From Burkholderia sp. MS389 (lineage in GTDB: Bacteria; Pseudomonadota; Gammaproteobacteria; Burkholderiales; Burkholderiaceae): a DNA stretch of 64,000 nt. Position numbers and translations under genes: made by a program. The DNA lies in NCBI RefSeq assembly GCF_016899425.1, contig NZ_CP045994.1, forward strand, positions 1,488,001-1,552,000. The letters run 5' to 3'. The stretch's first letter is position 1; every line of letters starts with the position of its first letter. This document shows positions 55,813 to 64,000 of the stretch, one piece after another. The notes under the pieces are model-generated. The model saw nothing but the letters and a program-made list of their open reading frames with translations. It had not been told where the DNA came from and made no database searches.

Positions 55813-56427
55813 ATGAGAAAGCAATGGGCGGCGACCGTGCTGGCGGCGTCGCTGTTGACGGGTTGCGCGGGCGTGACGAGCGGCGTGAGTGCGCTCGGGC
55901 AGCCGAATGCATTTGCATCGGGGGCGCACGGCTACGATTTCGTGCGGACGGCTGCGCAGGCGGGCGACGCCGAGTATCGGCAGATCGAGACGCTCGTGCG
56001 CGACGAACTCGCGCGCCGCGGCTTCGATGCGCAGCCGCTCAAGGACGCGCGCTACCGGTTGTCGATCGCGTATGCGACGCAGCCGGCGGCGGTCGCGGCG
56101 AGCGCCGCCGGCTGCGGCGCGGCGAGCAGCGCATGCGTGACGGTCGACGGGCCCGCGCCGTTCGCGCTGCCGTTCATGGGCCGCGTGTACCGTCACGTGC
56201 TGACGCTGCGCTTCGTCGATGCGAAATCGGGCGCCGACGTCTATCGCGTGTCGGCGTCGCTGCGCGACCGCGATCCGGGCACGCAGCAGGCCGCGCCGGC
56301 GCTCGTGAAGAGCGCGCTGGCGAAGGTGCCGTTCGGCGACGGCAGCGGCTGGCTCGTCAAGACGAAAAAAGACGACGCGGGCGGCATGCCGGGCGTCGTC
56401 TCGGTGAAGCCGGCCGACGCGCACTGA
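55813..56427 (+). CDS. DUF4136-like lipoprotein
   Basis: A 204-residue lipoprotein with lipobox LTGC (Cys 18) and a mature domain that begins GAHGYDFVRTAAQAGDAEYR, followed by the ARYRLSIAYATQP strand, which resembles DUF4136 proteins. GGGGAAAG precedes the ATG at 55813; a TTG at 55801 could extend it by four codons. It lies 37 bp after the kinase, so it may be the fourth gene of the envelope-signalling operon. A hairpin follows. Confidence 0.75.
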   Translation: MRKQWAATVLAASLLTGCAGVTSGVSALGQPNAFASGAHGYDFVRTAAQAGDAEYRQIETLVRDELARRGFDAQPLKDARYRLSIAYATQPAAVAASAAGCGAASSACVTVDGPAPFALPFMGRVYRHVLTLRFVDAKSGADVYRVSASLRDRDPGTQQAAPALVKSALAKVPFGDGSGWLVKTKKDDAGGMPGVVSVKPADAH

Positions 56428-56451
56428 CAGCGCTGGCCGCGAGGTGAGGGC

Positions 56452-56470
56452 GGGCCCGCCGGGCGGGCCC
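56452..56470. terminator. Hairpin between convergent genes
   Basis: GGGCCCGC (56452-56459) and GCGGGCCC (56463-56470) form an 8-bp stem with a 3-nt loop, followed by TT. It lies between the lipoprotein gene and galU, which converge. Confidence 0.6.
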
Positions 56471-56479
56471 TTGCCGCGT

Positions 56480-57364
56480 TCAGACGGTCGGTTGTCCGCC
56501 GTCGCGCGTGCGCAGGTACGTTTCGAACTCCGCACCGACTTCCGGGTGGCGCAGCGCGAATTCGACCGTCGCCTTCAGGTAGCCGAGCTTGCTGCCGCAG
56601 TCGTAGCGCGTGCCCTGATACTTGTAGGCCAGCACCTGTTCGTCGGCGAGCAGCGCCTGGATCGCGTCGGTGAGTTGCAGTTCGCCGCCCGCGCCCGGCT
56701 TCAGCGCACGCAGATGCTCGAAGATCCGCGGCTTCAGGATGTAGCGGCCGACCACGCCGAGGTTCGACGGCGCGACTTCCGGCGCCGGCTTCTCGACGAT
56801 CGCCGACATCTTGACGATCGACTCTTCCCATTCCTTGCCGTCGACGATCCCGTACGACTTCGTCTCCGACGGCGGGATCTCTTCGACGCCGATCACCGAG
56901 CTGTGATAGTGGTCGAACACGTCGACCATCTGCTTCATCACCGGCGGGTTGCCGTCGAGCAGGTCGTCCGCGAGGATCACCGCGAACGGGTTGTCGGCGA
57001 CCAGCTTTTCCGCACACAGCACCGCGTGGCCGAGGCCGAGCGCTTCCGGCTGGCGCACGTAGAAGCAGTCGACATGGCTCGGCTTGATGCTGCGCACGAG
57101 TTCGAGCAGCTTTTCCTTGCCGCGCGCCTCGAGTTCGGCCTCGACCTCGTACGACTTGTCGAAGTGATCCTCGATCGCGCGCTTGCTGCGCCCGGTGACG
57201 AAGATCATCTCGGTGATGCCCGCCGCGATCGCTTCCTCGACCGCGTACTGGATCAGCGGCTTGTCGACGACGGGCAGCATTTCCTTCGGGCTCGCCTTCG
57301 TTGCCGGCAGGAACCGCGTGCCGAGGCCGGCCACGGGGAATACCGCCTTGGTGACTTTCAACAT
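56480..57364 (-). CDS. galU: UTP-glucose-1-phosphate uridylyltransferase
   Basis: A 294-residue nucleotidyltransferase. [19 protein letters not shown] (about 12-30) carries the nucleotide-binding loop, and [15 protein letters not shown] and the [10 protein letters not shown] catalytic strand fit GalU. It makes UDP-glucose for exopolysaccharide, LPS and osmolyte synthesis. Length is normal for the family. The ATG at 57364 is preceded by an AGGAAT. A TATAAT on the minus strand lies 56 bp upstream. Confidence 0.95.
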   Translation of the reverse strand: MLKVTKAVFPVAGLGTRFLPATKASPKEMLPVVDKPLIQYAVEEAIAAGITEMIFVTGRSKRAIEDHFDKSYEVEAELEARGKEKLLELVRSIKPSHVDCFYVRQPEALGLGHAVLCAEKLVADNPFAVILADDLLDGNPPVMKQMVDVFDHYHSSVIGVEEIPPSETKSYGIVDGKEWEESIVKMSAIVEKPAPEVAPSNLGVVGRYILKPRIFEHLRALKPGAGGELQLTDAIQALLADEQVLAYKYQGTRYDCGSKLGYLKATVEFALRHPEVGAEFETYLRTRDGGQPTV

Positions 57365-57419
57365 GATCGAACCTTTATTCCTGTAATCGACTTGTCAGAC
57401 GGTCTATGTTCACGTTCGC

Positions 57420-57425
57420 ATTATA
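57420..57425 (-). promoter_or_regulatory. Likely -10 element of galU
   Basis: Read on the minus strand this is TATAAT, 56 bp before the galU ATG, in the 87-bp gap after valS. No clear -35 is present at the standard distance. Confidence 0.4.
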
Positions 57426-57451
57426 TTGAACGCAAATGACCTTACCGTTTG

Positions 57452-60319
57452 TTACGCAGGCAACCGATCGAGCTGCGCACGCAGTTTGTCGAGCGTGCTC
57501 TGGAATTCCGCGACGCGTTTCTGCTCCTGTTCGACCACGGCCGGCGGCGCTTTCGCGACGAACGCCTCGTTGCCGAGCTTCGCGTTGCATTTGGCGATCT
57601 CGCCCGTCAGGCGCGTGATTTCCTTCGACAGGCGCTCGCGTTCGGCCGCGACGTCGATCTCCACCTTCAGCACCAGCTTGTTCGGGCCGACGATCGCGAT
57701 CGGCGCGCCGTGCGCTTGCCGGTCGAGCGCCGCTTCGTCCGCGAGGATCTGCACGTCCGACAGGCGCGCGAGCGCCTGCACGTACGGCGCGAACGAGCGC
57801 AGGCGCTCGGCGTCGCCGGCGGCCAGCAGCGGCACCTTGGTGGCCGGCGACAGGTTCATCTCGCCGCGCAGGTTGCGGCACGCGTCGACGATCGCCTTCA
57901 GGTCGGCCGCCCACTGTTCGGACGCCTCGTCGAGCTTCTGCAGGTTCGCGACCGGATACGCCTGCGTCATCAGCGACGCTTCGCCCTCGGCCTTGCCTTG
58001 CGGATAGCGGCCGGCGAGCGGCGCGACCTTTTGCCAGAGCGCCTCGGTGATGAACGGGATGACCGGGTGTGCGAGGCGCAGCACCGTTTCGAGCACGCGC
58101 AGCAGCGTGCGGCGCGTCGCGCGCTGTTGTTCCGGCGTGCCGTTCTGGATCTGCACCTTCGCGAGCTCCAGATACCAGTCGCAGTACTCGTCCCACACGA
58201 ACTTGTAGATGCTGCTCGCGATGTTGTCGAAGCGGTAATCGGCGAAACCCTTTGCGATGTCGGCTTCGGTGCGCTGCAAGAGCGACACGATCCAGCGATC
58301 GGCCGCCGAGAAGTCGAGGTAGCCGCCGGGGCCGCAGTCGCCCGCGCCGCACACTTCCGGCTTGTCGGCGCCGCAGTCGTGGCCTTCGCAGTTCATCAGC
58401 ACGAAGCGCGTCGCGTTCCACAGCTTGTTGCAGAAGTTGCGATAGCCTTCGCAGCGCGCGAGGTCGAAGTTCACGTTGCGGCCGAGCGTTGCCATCGACG
58501 CCATCGTGAAGCGCAGCGCGTCGGTGCCGAACGCGGGGATGCCGTCCGGGAATTCCTTGCGCGTCTTCTTCTCGATCGTCGCGGCCTGCTTCGGGTTCAT
58601 CAGGCCCGTCGTGCGCTTCGCGACCAGCGCCTCGAGGTCGATGCCGTCGACGATGTCGATCGGGTCGAGCGTGTTGCCCTTGCTCTTCGACATCTTCTGG
58701 CCTTCCGCGTCGCGCACGAGGCCGTGCATGTAGACGGTATGGAACGGCACCTTGCCGGTGAAGTGCGTGGTCATCATCACCATCCGGGCGACCCAGAAGA
58801 AGATGATGTCGAAGCCGGTGACCAGCACCGACGACGGCAGGAAGTGCTTCAGTTCGGGCGTTTCGTTCGGCCAGCCGAGCGACGAGAACGGCACGAGCGC
58901 CGACGAGAACCACGTGTCGAGCACGTCTTCGTCGCGCTTGAGCGCCCCCGTGTAGCCCTTTGCCGCGGCCTGCGCGCGTGCGTCTTCCTCGTTGCGGGCG
59001 ACGAACACCTCGCCGTTCTCGCCGTACCACGCGGGGATCTGGTGGCCCCACCACAGCTGGCGCGAGATGCACCAGTCCTGGATGTTCTCGAGCCACTGGT
59101 AGTAGGTGGTCGTCCAGTTTTCCGGGACGAACTTGATCTGGCCGTCGCGCACGACGTCGAGCGATACCTCGGTGATCGACTTGCCAGGATGGAACGTGCC
59201 TTCCGGCGCCGGCTTCGTCATCGCGACGAACCACTGGTCGGTCAGCAGCGGCTCGATCACGACGCCCGTGCGGTCGCCGCGCGGCACCATCAGCTTGTGC
59301 GGCTTCACGGAGTCGAGGAAGCCTTGCGCGTCGAGGTCGGCGACGATCGCCTTGCGCGCGTCGAAGCGGTCAAGGCCGCGATACTGCTCGGGGCCGTTGT
59401 CGTTGATCTTCGCGTCGAGCGTCAGGATCTCGATCGGCGCGAGCTTGTGGCGCAGGCCGACCTGGTAGTCGTTGAAGTCGTGCGCGGGCGTGACCTTCAC
59501 GACGCCGGTGCCGAATTCGCGGTCGACGTAGTCGTCGGCGATCACCGGAATCTCGCGGCCCGTCAGCGGCAGCGTGACGAGCTTGCCGATCAGGTGCGCG
59601 TAGCGTTCGTCTTCCGGATGGACCATCAGCGCGACGTCGCCGAGCATCGTCTCGGGACGCGTGGTGGCGACCGTCAGCGAGCCCGAGCCGTCGACGAGCG
59701 GGTAGCGGATGTGCCACAGGTGGCCGTTTTCTTCCTCGCTGACGACTTCGAGATCCGACACGGCGGTGAGCAGCACCGGATCCCAGTTGACGAGGCGCTT
59801 GCCGCGGTAGATCAGCCCTTGTTCATACAGCGTGACGAACACGTCGCGCACGGCGGCCGACATCTTGTCGTCCATCGTGAAGTATTCGCGCGACCAGTCG
59901 GTCGACGCGCCGAGGCGGCGCACCTGGTCCGTGATCGTCGAACCGGATTTCTGCTTCCATTCCCACACGCGCTCGACGAACTTCTCGCGGCCGAGGTCGT
60001 GGCGCGACACGCCCTGCGCGTCGAGCTGGCGCTCGACGACGATCTGCGTGGCGATCCCCGCGTGGTCGGTGCCGGGCACCCACAGCGTGTTCTCGCCGAG
60101 CATCCGGTGATAGCGGGCGAGGCCGTCCATGATCGTCTGGTTGAACGCGTGGCCCATGTGCAGCGTGCCCGTCACGTTCGGCGGCGGCAACTGGATCGCG
60201 AAATCGGGGCGGGACGGATCGAATGCCGGGGCGGCATAGCCGCGTTTTTCCCACTCCGGCCCCCATTGGGACTCGATGGTGTGGGGTTCGAAGCTCTTCG
60301 CCAGCGTGTTGTCGCTCAT
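57452..60319 (-). CDS. valS: Valyl-tRNA synthetase
   Basis: A 955-residue class I synthetase, full length. The HIGH-type motif HMGH is at 54-57 ([17 protein letters not shown]), and [12 protein letters not shown] begins near residue 542. The editing domain (about 190-340) and the C-terminal coiled-coil that ends [15 protein letters not shown] are present. It charges tRNA-Val and clears mischarged Thr. I start at the ATG at 60319; the frame stays open upstream but has no synthetase-like residues there. galU is 87 bp downstream on the same strand. Confidence 0.97.
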   Translation of the reverse strand: MSDNTLAKSFEPHTIESQWGPEWEKRGYAAPAFDPSRPDFAIQLPPPNVTGTLHMGHAFNQTIMDGLARYHRMLGENTLWVPGTDHAGIATQIVVERQLDAQGVSRHDLGREKFVERVWEWKQKSGSTITDQVRRLGASTDWSREYFTMDDKMSAAVRDVFVTLYEQGLIYRGKRLVNWDPVLLTAVSDLEVVSEEENGHLWHIRYPLVDGSGSLTVATTRPETMLGDVALMVHPEDERYAHLIGKLVTLPLTGREIPVIADDYVDREFGTGVVKVTPAHDFNDYQVGLRHKLAPIEILTLDAKINDNGPEQYRGLDRFDARKAIVADLDAQGFLDSVKPHKLMVPRGDRTGVVIEPLLTDQWFVAMTKPAPEGTFHPGKSITEVSLDVVRDGQIKFVPENWTTTYYQWLENIQDWCISRQLWWGHQIPAWYGENGEVFVARNEEDARAQAAAKGYTGALKRDEDVLDTWFSSALVPFSSLGWPNETPELKHFLPSSVLVTGFDIIFFWVARMVMMTTHFTGKVPFHTVYMHGLVRDAEGQKMSKSKGNTLDPIDIVDGIDLEALVAKRTTGLMNPKQAATIEKKTRKEFPDGIPAFGTDALRFTMASMATLGRNVNFDLARCEGYRNFCNKLWNATRFVLMNCEGHDCGADKPEVCGAGDCGPGGYLDFSAADRWIVSLLQRTEADIAKGFADYRFDNIASSIYKFVWDEYCDWYLELAKVQIQNGTPEQQRATRRTLLRVLETVLRLAHPVIPFITEALWQKVAPLAGRYPQGKAEGEASLMTQAYPVANLQKLDEASEQWAADLKAIVDACRNLRGEMNLSPATKVPLLAAGDAERLRSFAPYVQALARLSDVQILADEAALDRQAHGAPIAIVGPNKLVLKVEIDVAAERERLSKEITRLTGEIAKCNAKLGNEAFVAKAPPAVVEQEQKRVAEFQSTLDKLRAQLDRLPA

Positions 60320-60365
60320 GGTTGGAAATTTGCCGAAAAATGCTTGTTGGAGACTTGAACCGCAC

Positions 60366-60371
60366 ATTATA
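60366..60371 (-). promoter_or_regulatory. Likely -10 element of valS
   Basis: On the minus strand this reads TATAAT within GACTTATAATG, 47 bp before the valS ATG. The 10-base core ACTTATAATG also occurs at the uvrD promoter on the other strand (61244-61253). Confidence 0.45.
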
Positions 60372-60535
60372 AGTCGCCGGGCGTCGAGCGGAGCCGTTCG
60401 CGGCTTACAGTCAGGTTCGCACGTGTCCAATTGCTGACGCGTGTTGGGACGGTTAACTTGCGGGTCAGGCTGCGGGTTTGAGTCGGCGAGGGCTCGCTGC
60501 CGCATCGGTCCGCCGTCGTCACCCAGGAGAGTGGA

Positions 60536-60727
60536 GTGATACGACCGACATTTGCCGCCGCGTGGGCGGCGTCAACGAAGATCTACGATCCGGCCCGTTC
60601 GGGCGAGAGAGTGGCACAGGTGATCGGGGGCAGCGTCGCTGCGCATATCCGGGATAAAAAGAACCCTCGGCGGATGCCGGAGGCGAACCCTCGCACTAGC
60701 CGCGCTTATTTCCAGTCGCTCAAATGA
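60536..60727 (+). pseudogene. tae4: Truncated remnant of T6SS amidase effector Tae4
   Basis: A 63-codon frame beginning at a GTG with AGGAGA 5 nt upstream. The N-terminus ([12 protein letters not shown], then a VAQVIGGSVAAHIRD segment) resembles the start of Tae4-type amidase effectors, which cut peptidoglycan cross-bridges in rival cells. Full Tae4 proteins are about 160 residues, and a catalytic Cys follows this region in an NTCAxR-type motif. Here the frame goes from IRDKKNPRR straight to a short tail ending AYFQSLK and contains no Cys at all. An internal deletion is likely; GAACCCTCG repeats at 60661 and 60685 mark the area. The stop overlaps the start of tai4 (ATGA). Assignment rests on family knowledge and position next to Tai4. 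Confidence 0.65.
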
Positions 60728-61149
60728 ATATTTTTCGGGTGGTCTGCGCCGTCGCGCTATGTTCGGCACTGTCTGCCGAAGCAGCCGGTTCCGTCATGGC
60801 CGTGCGGCGCACCAATGCGGAGAATTACAAGGACAGGGCGTTGGCGGCGTGCCTGTCGCTCGCTTACCGGGGATCGTCGGCAGGCAAGGATGCCGACGTC
60901 ACCAAGAGTGCGTTCCTGGAATGGACTTATTACGATGAGGAAAAAGGCGATCGGGCGGTCGAGCGGCTTGCAGAACACTATTTGCGCCGCGATTACGGCA
61001 ATCCCGTGGAAGGTTACGCCGGGGCAAAATTTGCTCTGCTGAAATGCCCGGACCTGCATCACGGCCCCGAACTCGCCGAACAAGTTCGCCGGTATGTCCC
61101 TCATCCCGACTGGATCGGCGACCAACCTGCTGCCCCGCGCAGAAAATAA
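60724..61149 (+). CDS. tai4: T6SS amidase immunity protein, Tai4 family
   Basis: A 141-residue exported protein. A signal peptide (about 21 residues) leads to a compact domain in which NYKDRALAACLSLAY and the C-terminal LLKCPDLHHGPELAEQV match the Tai4 immunity family, with Cys 43 and Cys 108 positioned for a disulfide. Tai4 binds the Tae4 amidase in the periplasm and blocks it. The ATG overlaps the stop of the Tae4 remnant. With the effector decayed, this gene would be a retained or orphan immunity gene that could protect against attack by neighbours carrying Tae4. Confidence 0.82.
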   Translation: MNIFRVVCAVALCSALSAEAAGSVMAVRRTNAENYKDRALAACLSLAYRGSSAGKDADVTKSAFLEWTYYDEEKGDRAVERLAEHYLRRDYGNPVEGYAGAKFALLKCPDLHHGPELAEQVRRYVPHPDWIGDQPAAPRRK

Positions 61150-61246
61150 CGCTGGTCACGCGTGCCGAAGCCGTCGCCGGCGGGGAAGGCGGCCTGTTGG
61201 GCCGCGATGCCACATCGGTCGGTCACGGTATCGCGCACGACGGACT

Positions 61247-61252
61247 TATAAT
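61247..61252 (+). promoter_or_regulatory. Likely -10 element of uvrD
   Basis: A consensus TATAAT lies 40 bp before the uvrD ATG, in the same ACTTATAATG context as the valS -10. No good -35 is found at 17 bp. Confidence 0.45.
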
Positions 61253-61291
61253 GTCGGGTCCGCATTTTTCTCGCCCGTTAGCCGCCGCTCC

Positions 61292-63655
61292 ATGCCCGAT
61301 CTGCTCGCCAATCTGAACCCCGAACAACTCGCCGCCGTCACGTTGCCGAACGAACCGGCGCTGATCCTCGCAGGGGCGGGCAGCGGCAAGACCCGCGTGC
61401 TGATCACGCGCATCGCGTGGCTGATCCAGCAGGGCTATGCATCGCCGCCCACCGTGCTCGCCGTCACCTTCACGAACAAGGCCGCGCGCGAGATGATGGC
61501 GCGCCTGTCGGCGATGATGCCGATCGACACGCGCGGGATGTGGATCGGCACGTTCCACGGCCTGTGCAACCGGATGCTGCGCACGCACTGGCGCGACGCG
61601 GGCCTGCCGCAGACTTTCCAGATCCTCGATACGGCCGACCAGCTGTCCGCGATCAAGCGACTGATGAAAGCGGCGAACGTCGACGACGAAAAGTACCCGC
61701 CGAAGAACGTCCAGTACTTCATCAACAACGCGAAGGAGCAGGGGCTGCGCCCGGACAAGGTCGACGCGACCGACAACTTCAACCGCAAGTTCGTCGAGCT
61801 GTACCAGGCGTACGACCAGCAGTGCCAGCGCGAAGGCGTCGTCGATTTCCCCGAGCTGCTGCTGCGCTGCTACGAATTGCTCGCGTACAACGCGCCGCTG
61901 CGCGCGCACTACCAGGCGCGCTTCCGGCACATCCTCGTCGACGAGTTCCAGGACACCAACAAGCTGCAGTACGCGTGGCTCAAGATGCTCGCGGGCGGCG
62001 AGAACGCGATCTTCGCGGTCGGCGACGACGACCAGTCGATCTACGCGTTCCGCGGCGCGAACGTCGGCAACATGCGCGACTTCGAGGACGAATTCCGCGT
62101 GCGCAACCTGATCAAGCTCGAGCAGAACTACCGGTCGCACGGCAACATCCTCGACGCGGCGAACCAGCTGATCTCGAACAACGCGCACCGCCTCGGCAAG
62201 AACCTGCGCACCGACGCCGGCCACGGCGAGCCCGTGCGCGTGTACGAAGCCAGCACCGATTCGCAGGAAGCCGGCTGGATCGTCGAGGAGATCCGCTCGC
62301 TGATCAATACCGGGATGGCGCGCAGCGAAGTGGCCGTCCTGTACCGCAGCAACGCGCAATCGCGCTCGATCGAGCACACGCTGATGTCGTCGGGCATTCC
62401 GTACCGCGTGTACGGCGGCCTGCGCTTTTTCGAGCGGCAGGAAGTGAAGCATGCGCTCGCGTACCTGCGCCTGATCGACAACCCGAACGACGACACGGCA
62501 TTCGCGCGCGTCGTGAACTTCCCGACTCGCGGGATCGGCGCGCGCTCGGTCGAGCAACTGGCCGACGCCGCACGGCTGTACGGCTGCTCGATGGCCGCCG
62601 CGATTCCGTACGTGACCGGCAAGGCCGGCACGAGCCTCGGCGGGTTCGCGAACCTGATCGCGAAGATGCGCGCCGACACGCAGCACATGAACCTGCCCGA
62701 CACCGTCGAGCACATCGTGCGCGCGAGCGGCCTCGCCGATTTCTACCAGGGCGAACGCGAAGGTCAGGATCGCCTCGAAAACCTGCAGGAACTCGTGAAC
62801 GCGGCCACCGCGTTCATCGCCGAGGAAGGCTATGGGCTCGACACGCCGGCCCGCTCGATTCCGCTGCGCGCGGGCGCGATCGCGGCACCCGAACTCGGTA
62901 CCGCGACCGACGATCCGGCGGTCGACGTGCTCGATCCGGCATCGCCCGCCGACCCTGCCCAGAACCCCGACACGATGACGCCGCTCGCCGGCTTTCTGTC
63001 GCACGCGTCGCTGGAAGCAGGCGACAACCAGGCGCAGGCCGGCCAGGACGCGGTGCAGCTGATGACCGTGCACGCGGCGAAGGGGCTCGAGTTCTCGGCC
63101 GTGTTCATCACGGGGCTCGAGGAGGGGCTGTTCCCGCACGAGAACAGCGTGCTCGAATCGGATGGCCTGGAGGAGGAGCGCCGGCTGATGTACGTCGCGA
63201 TCACGCGTGCGAAGGAGCGGCTCTACCTGTCGTTCGCGCAAAGCCGGATGCTGCACGGCCAGACCCGCTACAACGTACGCTCGCGCTTCTTCGACGAACT
63301 GCCGGAGCACGTGCTGAAGTGGCTCACGCCGAAGGTCGAGGCCGGGTCGCGCTGGGGCGGGCGCTCCGACAACGCCGGCTACGGGCGCGACTGGTTCGCG
63401 CGGCCGGGCGGCGGCAGCCGAGAGCAGATCGTCGATGCGGCCGTGTCCGCGCCGCTGCCCGCGTTCGCGGACAAGCAGCGCGCGGCCGACACCGGCTTCC
63501 GGGTCGGCCAGCAGGTGTTCCATACCAAGTTCGGCGAAGGCACGGTCACCGCGCTCGAAGGCAACGGCACCGATGCGAAGGCGCAGGTGAAGTTCAAGCG
63601 CCACGGCGAGAAATGGCTTGCGCTCGCGGTCGCGAAACTGCAGGCGGTGGAATGA
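61292..63655 (+). CDS. uvrD: DNA helicase II (UvrD/PcrA type)
   Basis: A 787-residue superfamily I helicase that unwinds DNA 3' to 5' in nucleotide excision and mismatch repair. Motif I is AGAGSGKT at 27-34, motif II VDEFQD near residue 216, motif III VGDDDQSIYAFRGAN, motif V LMTVHAAKGLEF and motif VI YVAITRAKERLYLS. The C-terminal region ends with a Tudor-like part (VGQQVFHTKFGEGTVTALE). I chose the ATG at 61292, where the UvrD N-terminus begins. The stop overlaps the nucleosidase start. Confidence 0.96.
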   Translation: MPDLLANLNPEQLAAVTLPNEPALILAGAGSGKTRVLITRIAWLIQQGYASPPTVLAVTFTNKAAREMMARLSAMMPIDTRGMWIGTFHGLCNRMLRTHWRDAGLPQTFQILDTADQLSAIKRLMKAANVDDEKYPPKNVQYFINNAKEQGLRPDKVDATDNFNRKFVELYQAYDQQCQREGVVDFPELLLRCYELLAYNAPLRAHYQARFRHILVDEFQDTNKLQYAWLKMLAGGENAIFAVGDDDQSIYAFRGANVGNMRDFEDEFRVRNLIKLEQNYRSHGNILDAANQLISNNAHRLGKNLRTDAGHGEPVRVYEASTDSQEAGWIVEEIRSLINTGMARSEVAVLYRSNAQSRSIEHTLMSSGIPYRVYGGLRFFERQEVKHALAYLRLIDNPNDDTAFARVVNFPTRGIGARSVEQLADAARLYGCSMAAAIPYVTGKAGTSLGGFANLIAKMRADTQHMNLPDTVEHIVRASGLADFYQGEREGQDRLENLQELVNAATAFIAEEGYGLDTPARSIPLRAGAIAAPELGTATDDPAVDVLDPASPADPAQNPDTMTPLAGFLSHASLEAGDNQAQAGQDAVQLMTVHAAKGLEFSAVFITGLEEGLFPHENSVLESDGLEEERRLMYVAITRAKERLYLSFAQSRMLHGQTRYNVRSRFFDELPEHVLKWLTPKVEAGSRWGGRSDNAGYGRDWFARPGGGSREQIVDAAVSAPLPAFADKQRAADTGFRVGQQVFHTKFGEGTVTALEGNGTDAKAQVKFKRHGEKWLALAVAKLQAVE

Positions 63656-64000
63656 TGGACGTCGACCTCGTCGTGGCGCCTGCCGCGCGTCGGCTCGGCA
63701 TTCTGGCCGCGCTGCCCGAGGAACTCGGCGACCTGATCGCCGCGATGCGCGCCGACGGCGCGATGAAGACGGTCACGCTCGGCCGCCGTGATTATCACGT
63801 CGGCACCGTGCACGGCGCGGCCTGCGTCGTCACGCTCGCGCGGGTCGGCAAGGTCGCGGCCGCCGCGACGGTCAGCGCGCTGATCCACGTGTTCGGCGTG
63901 TCGGGCGTGGTGTTTACCGGTGTCGCGGGCGGCGTGTCGCGCACGGTGCGGGTCGGTGACGTCGTCGTGGCCGATACGCTGCTGCAGCACGATCTCGACG
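63652..64000 (+). CDS. mtnN: 5'-methylthioadenosine/S-adenosylhomocysteine nucleosidase (3' end cut)
   Basis: Partial gene: the first 116 codons are in the window. The N-terminal LGILAALPEELGDLI and the later VGTVHGAACVVTLARVGKVAAAATVSAL and VVFTGVAGGVS-like segments identify an MTA/SAH nucleosidase of the purine nucleoside phosphorylase fold. It cleaves the adenine from MTA and SAH in methionine salvage and quorum-signal metabolism. Two adjacent Met codons (63652 and 63655) are possible starts; the first overlaps the uvrD stop as ATGA, suggesting coupling. Confidence 0.85.
   Translation, partial: MMDVDLVVAPAARRLGILAALPEELGDLIAAMRADGAMKTVTLGRRDYHVGTVHGAACVVTLARVGKVAAAATVSALIHVFGVSGVVFTGVAGGVSRTVRVGDVVVADTLLQHDLD

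Noticed and set aside
60536..61149. A complete T6SS locus
   Set aside because: No structural T6SS genes (hcp, vgrG, tss) lie in the window; only the effector remnant and immunity gene are present.

Overview
The window is high-GC (roughly two thirds G+C by eye), gene-dense DNA whose proteins, gene order and codon use fit the genus Burkholderia, most likely the B. cepacia complex. The housekeeping genes glnS, alaS, galU, valS, uvrD and an MTA/SAH nucleosidase point to the main chromosome. This assignment is an inference; no 16S or tRNA gene is visible. Both edges cut genes: a CPA1-type Na+/H+ antiporter on the left and the nucleosidase on the right.

Region by region. 1-2943: antiporter, a small XapX membrane protein, a YcaC-like cysteine hydrolase and a LysR regulator. 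3043-8720: a tightly coupled six-gene operon (second XapX protein, YtcJ-like amidohydrolase, DoxX protein, exported tandem-VOC protein, DUF1275 membrane protein, alginate-export-type porin), closed by a strong terminator. 8842-11999: a divergent pair, acid phosphatase/phospholipase-C-type lipoprotein and di-haem cytochrome c peroxidase lipoprotein, separated by five 11-bp-spaced Pho-box-like repeats. 12125-17252: a small exported protein, a NUDIX hydrolase, glnS, a glycine-rich lipoprotein, an RBBP9-type hydrolase, and an L,D-transpeptidase without signal peptide overlapping a membrane-anchored partner. 17294-25120: a class III CoA-transferase, alaS, LysR/MFS divergent pair, zinc-ribbon NUDIX protein and a thioesterase. 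25130-28737: a LivHMGF-type ABC transporter without binding protein. 28904-32157: SDR, FabB-like ketosynthase, YbgC-like thioesterase and a UPF0303 protein.

32288-48922 is a complete myo-inositol catabolic locus. The divergent arms are iolC-iolD-iolE-iolB (minus) and an ABC importer, two TIM-barrel proteins, iolG and a second Gfo/Idh/MocA dehydrogenase (plus), followed by an RpiR-family regulator and convergent iolA/mmsA. Together they import inositol, oxidise it (IolG), dehydrate it (IolE), open the ring (IolD), isomerise (IolB), phosphorylate and cleave (IolC fused to an aldolase domain) and convert the semialdehyde to acyl-CoA (IolA). The 327-bp divergent promoter region carries a GGAA-N6-TTCC element of the type described for RpiR-family IolR.

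49033-56427: LysR regulator, TusA-family protein, a repeat-containing hypothetical protein and an envelope-signalling operon (response regulator, LysM-FecR protein, CHASE2 histidine kinase, followed by a DUF4136-like lipoprotein). 56480-64000: galU, valS, a short type VI secretion remnant (truncated tae4 plus intact immunity gene tai4), uvrD and the start of the nucleosidase gene.

The observations most worth a second look are the decayed tae4 with a retained tai4, the cytoplasmic-looking L,D-transpeptidase with a GTGA-coupled membrane partner, the tandem Pho-box array, the exported-VOC/porin operon, and the second inosose-type enzyme set in the inositol locus.
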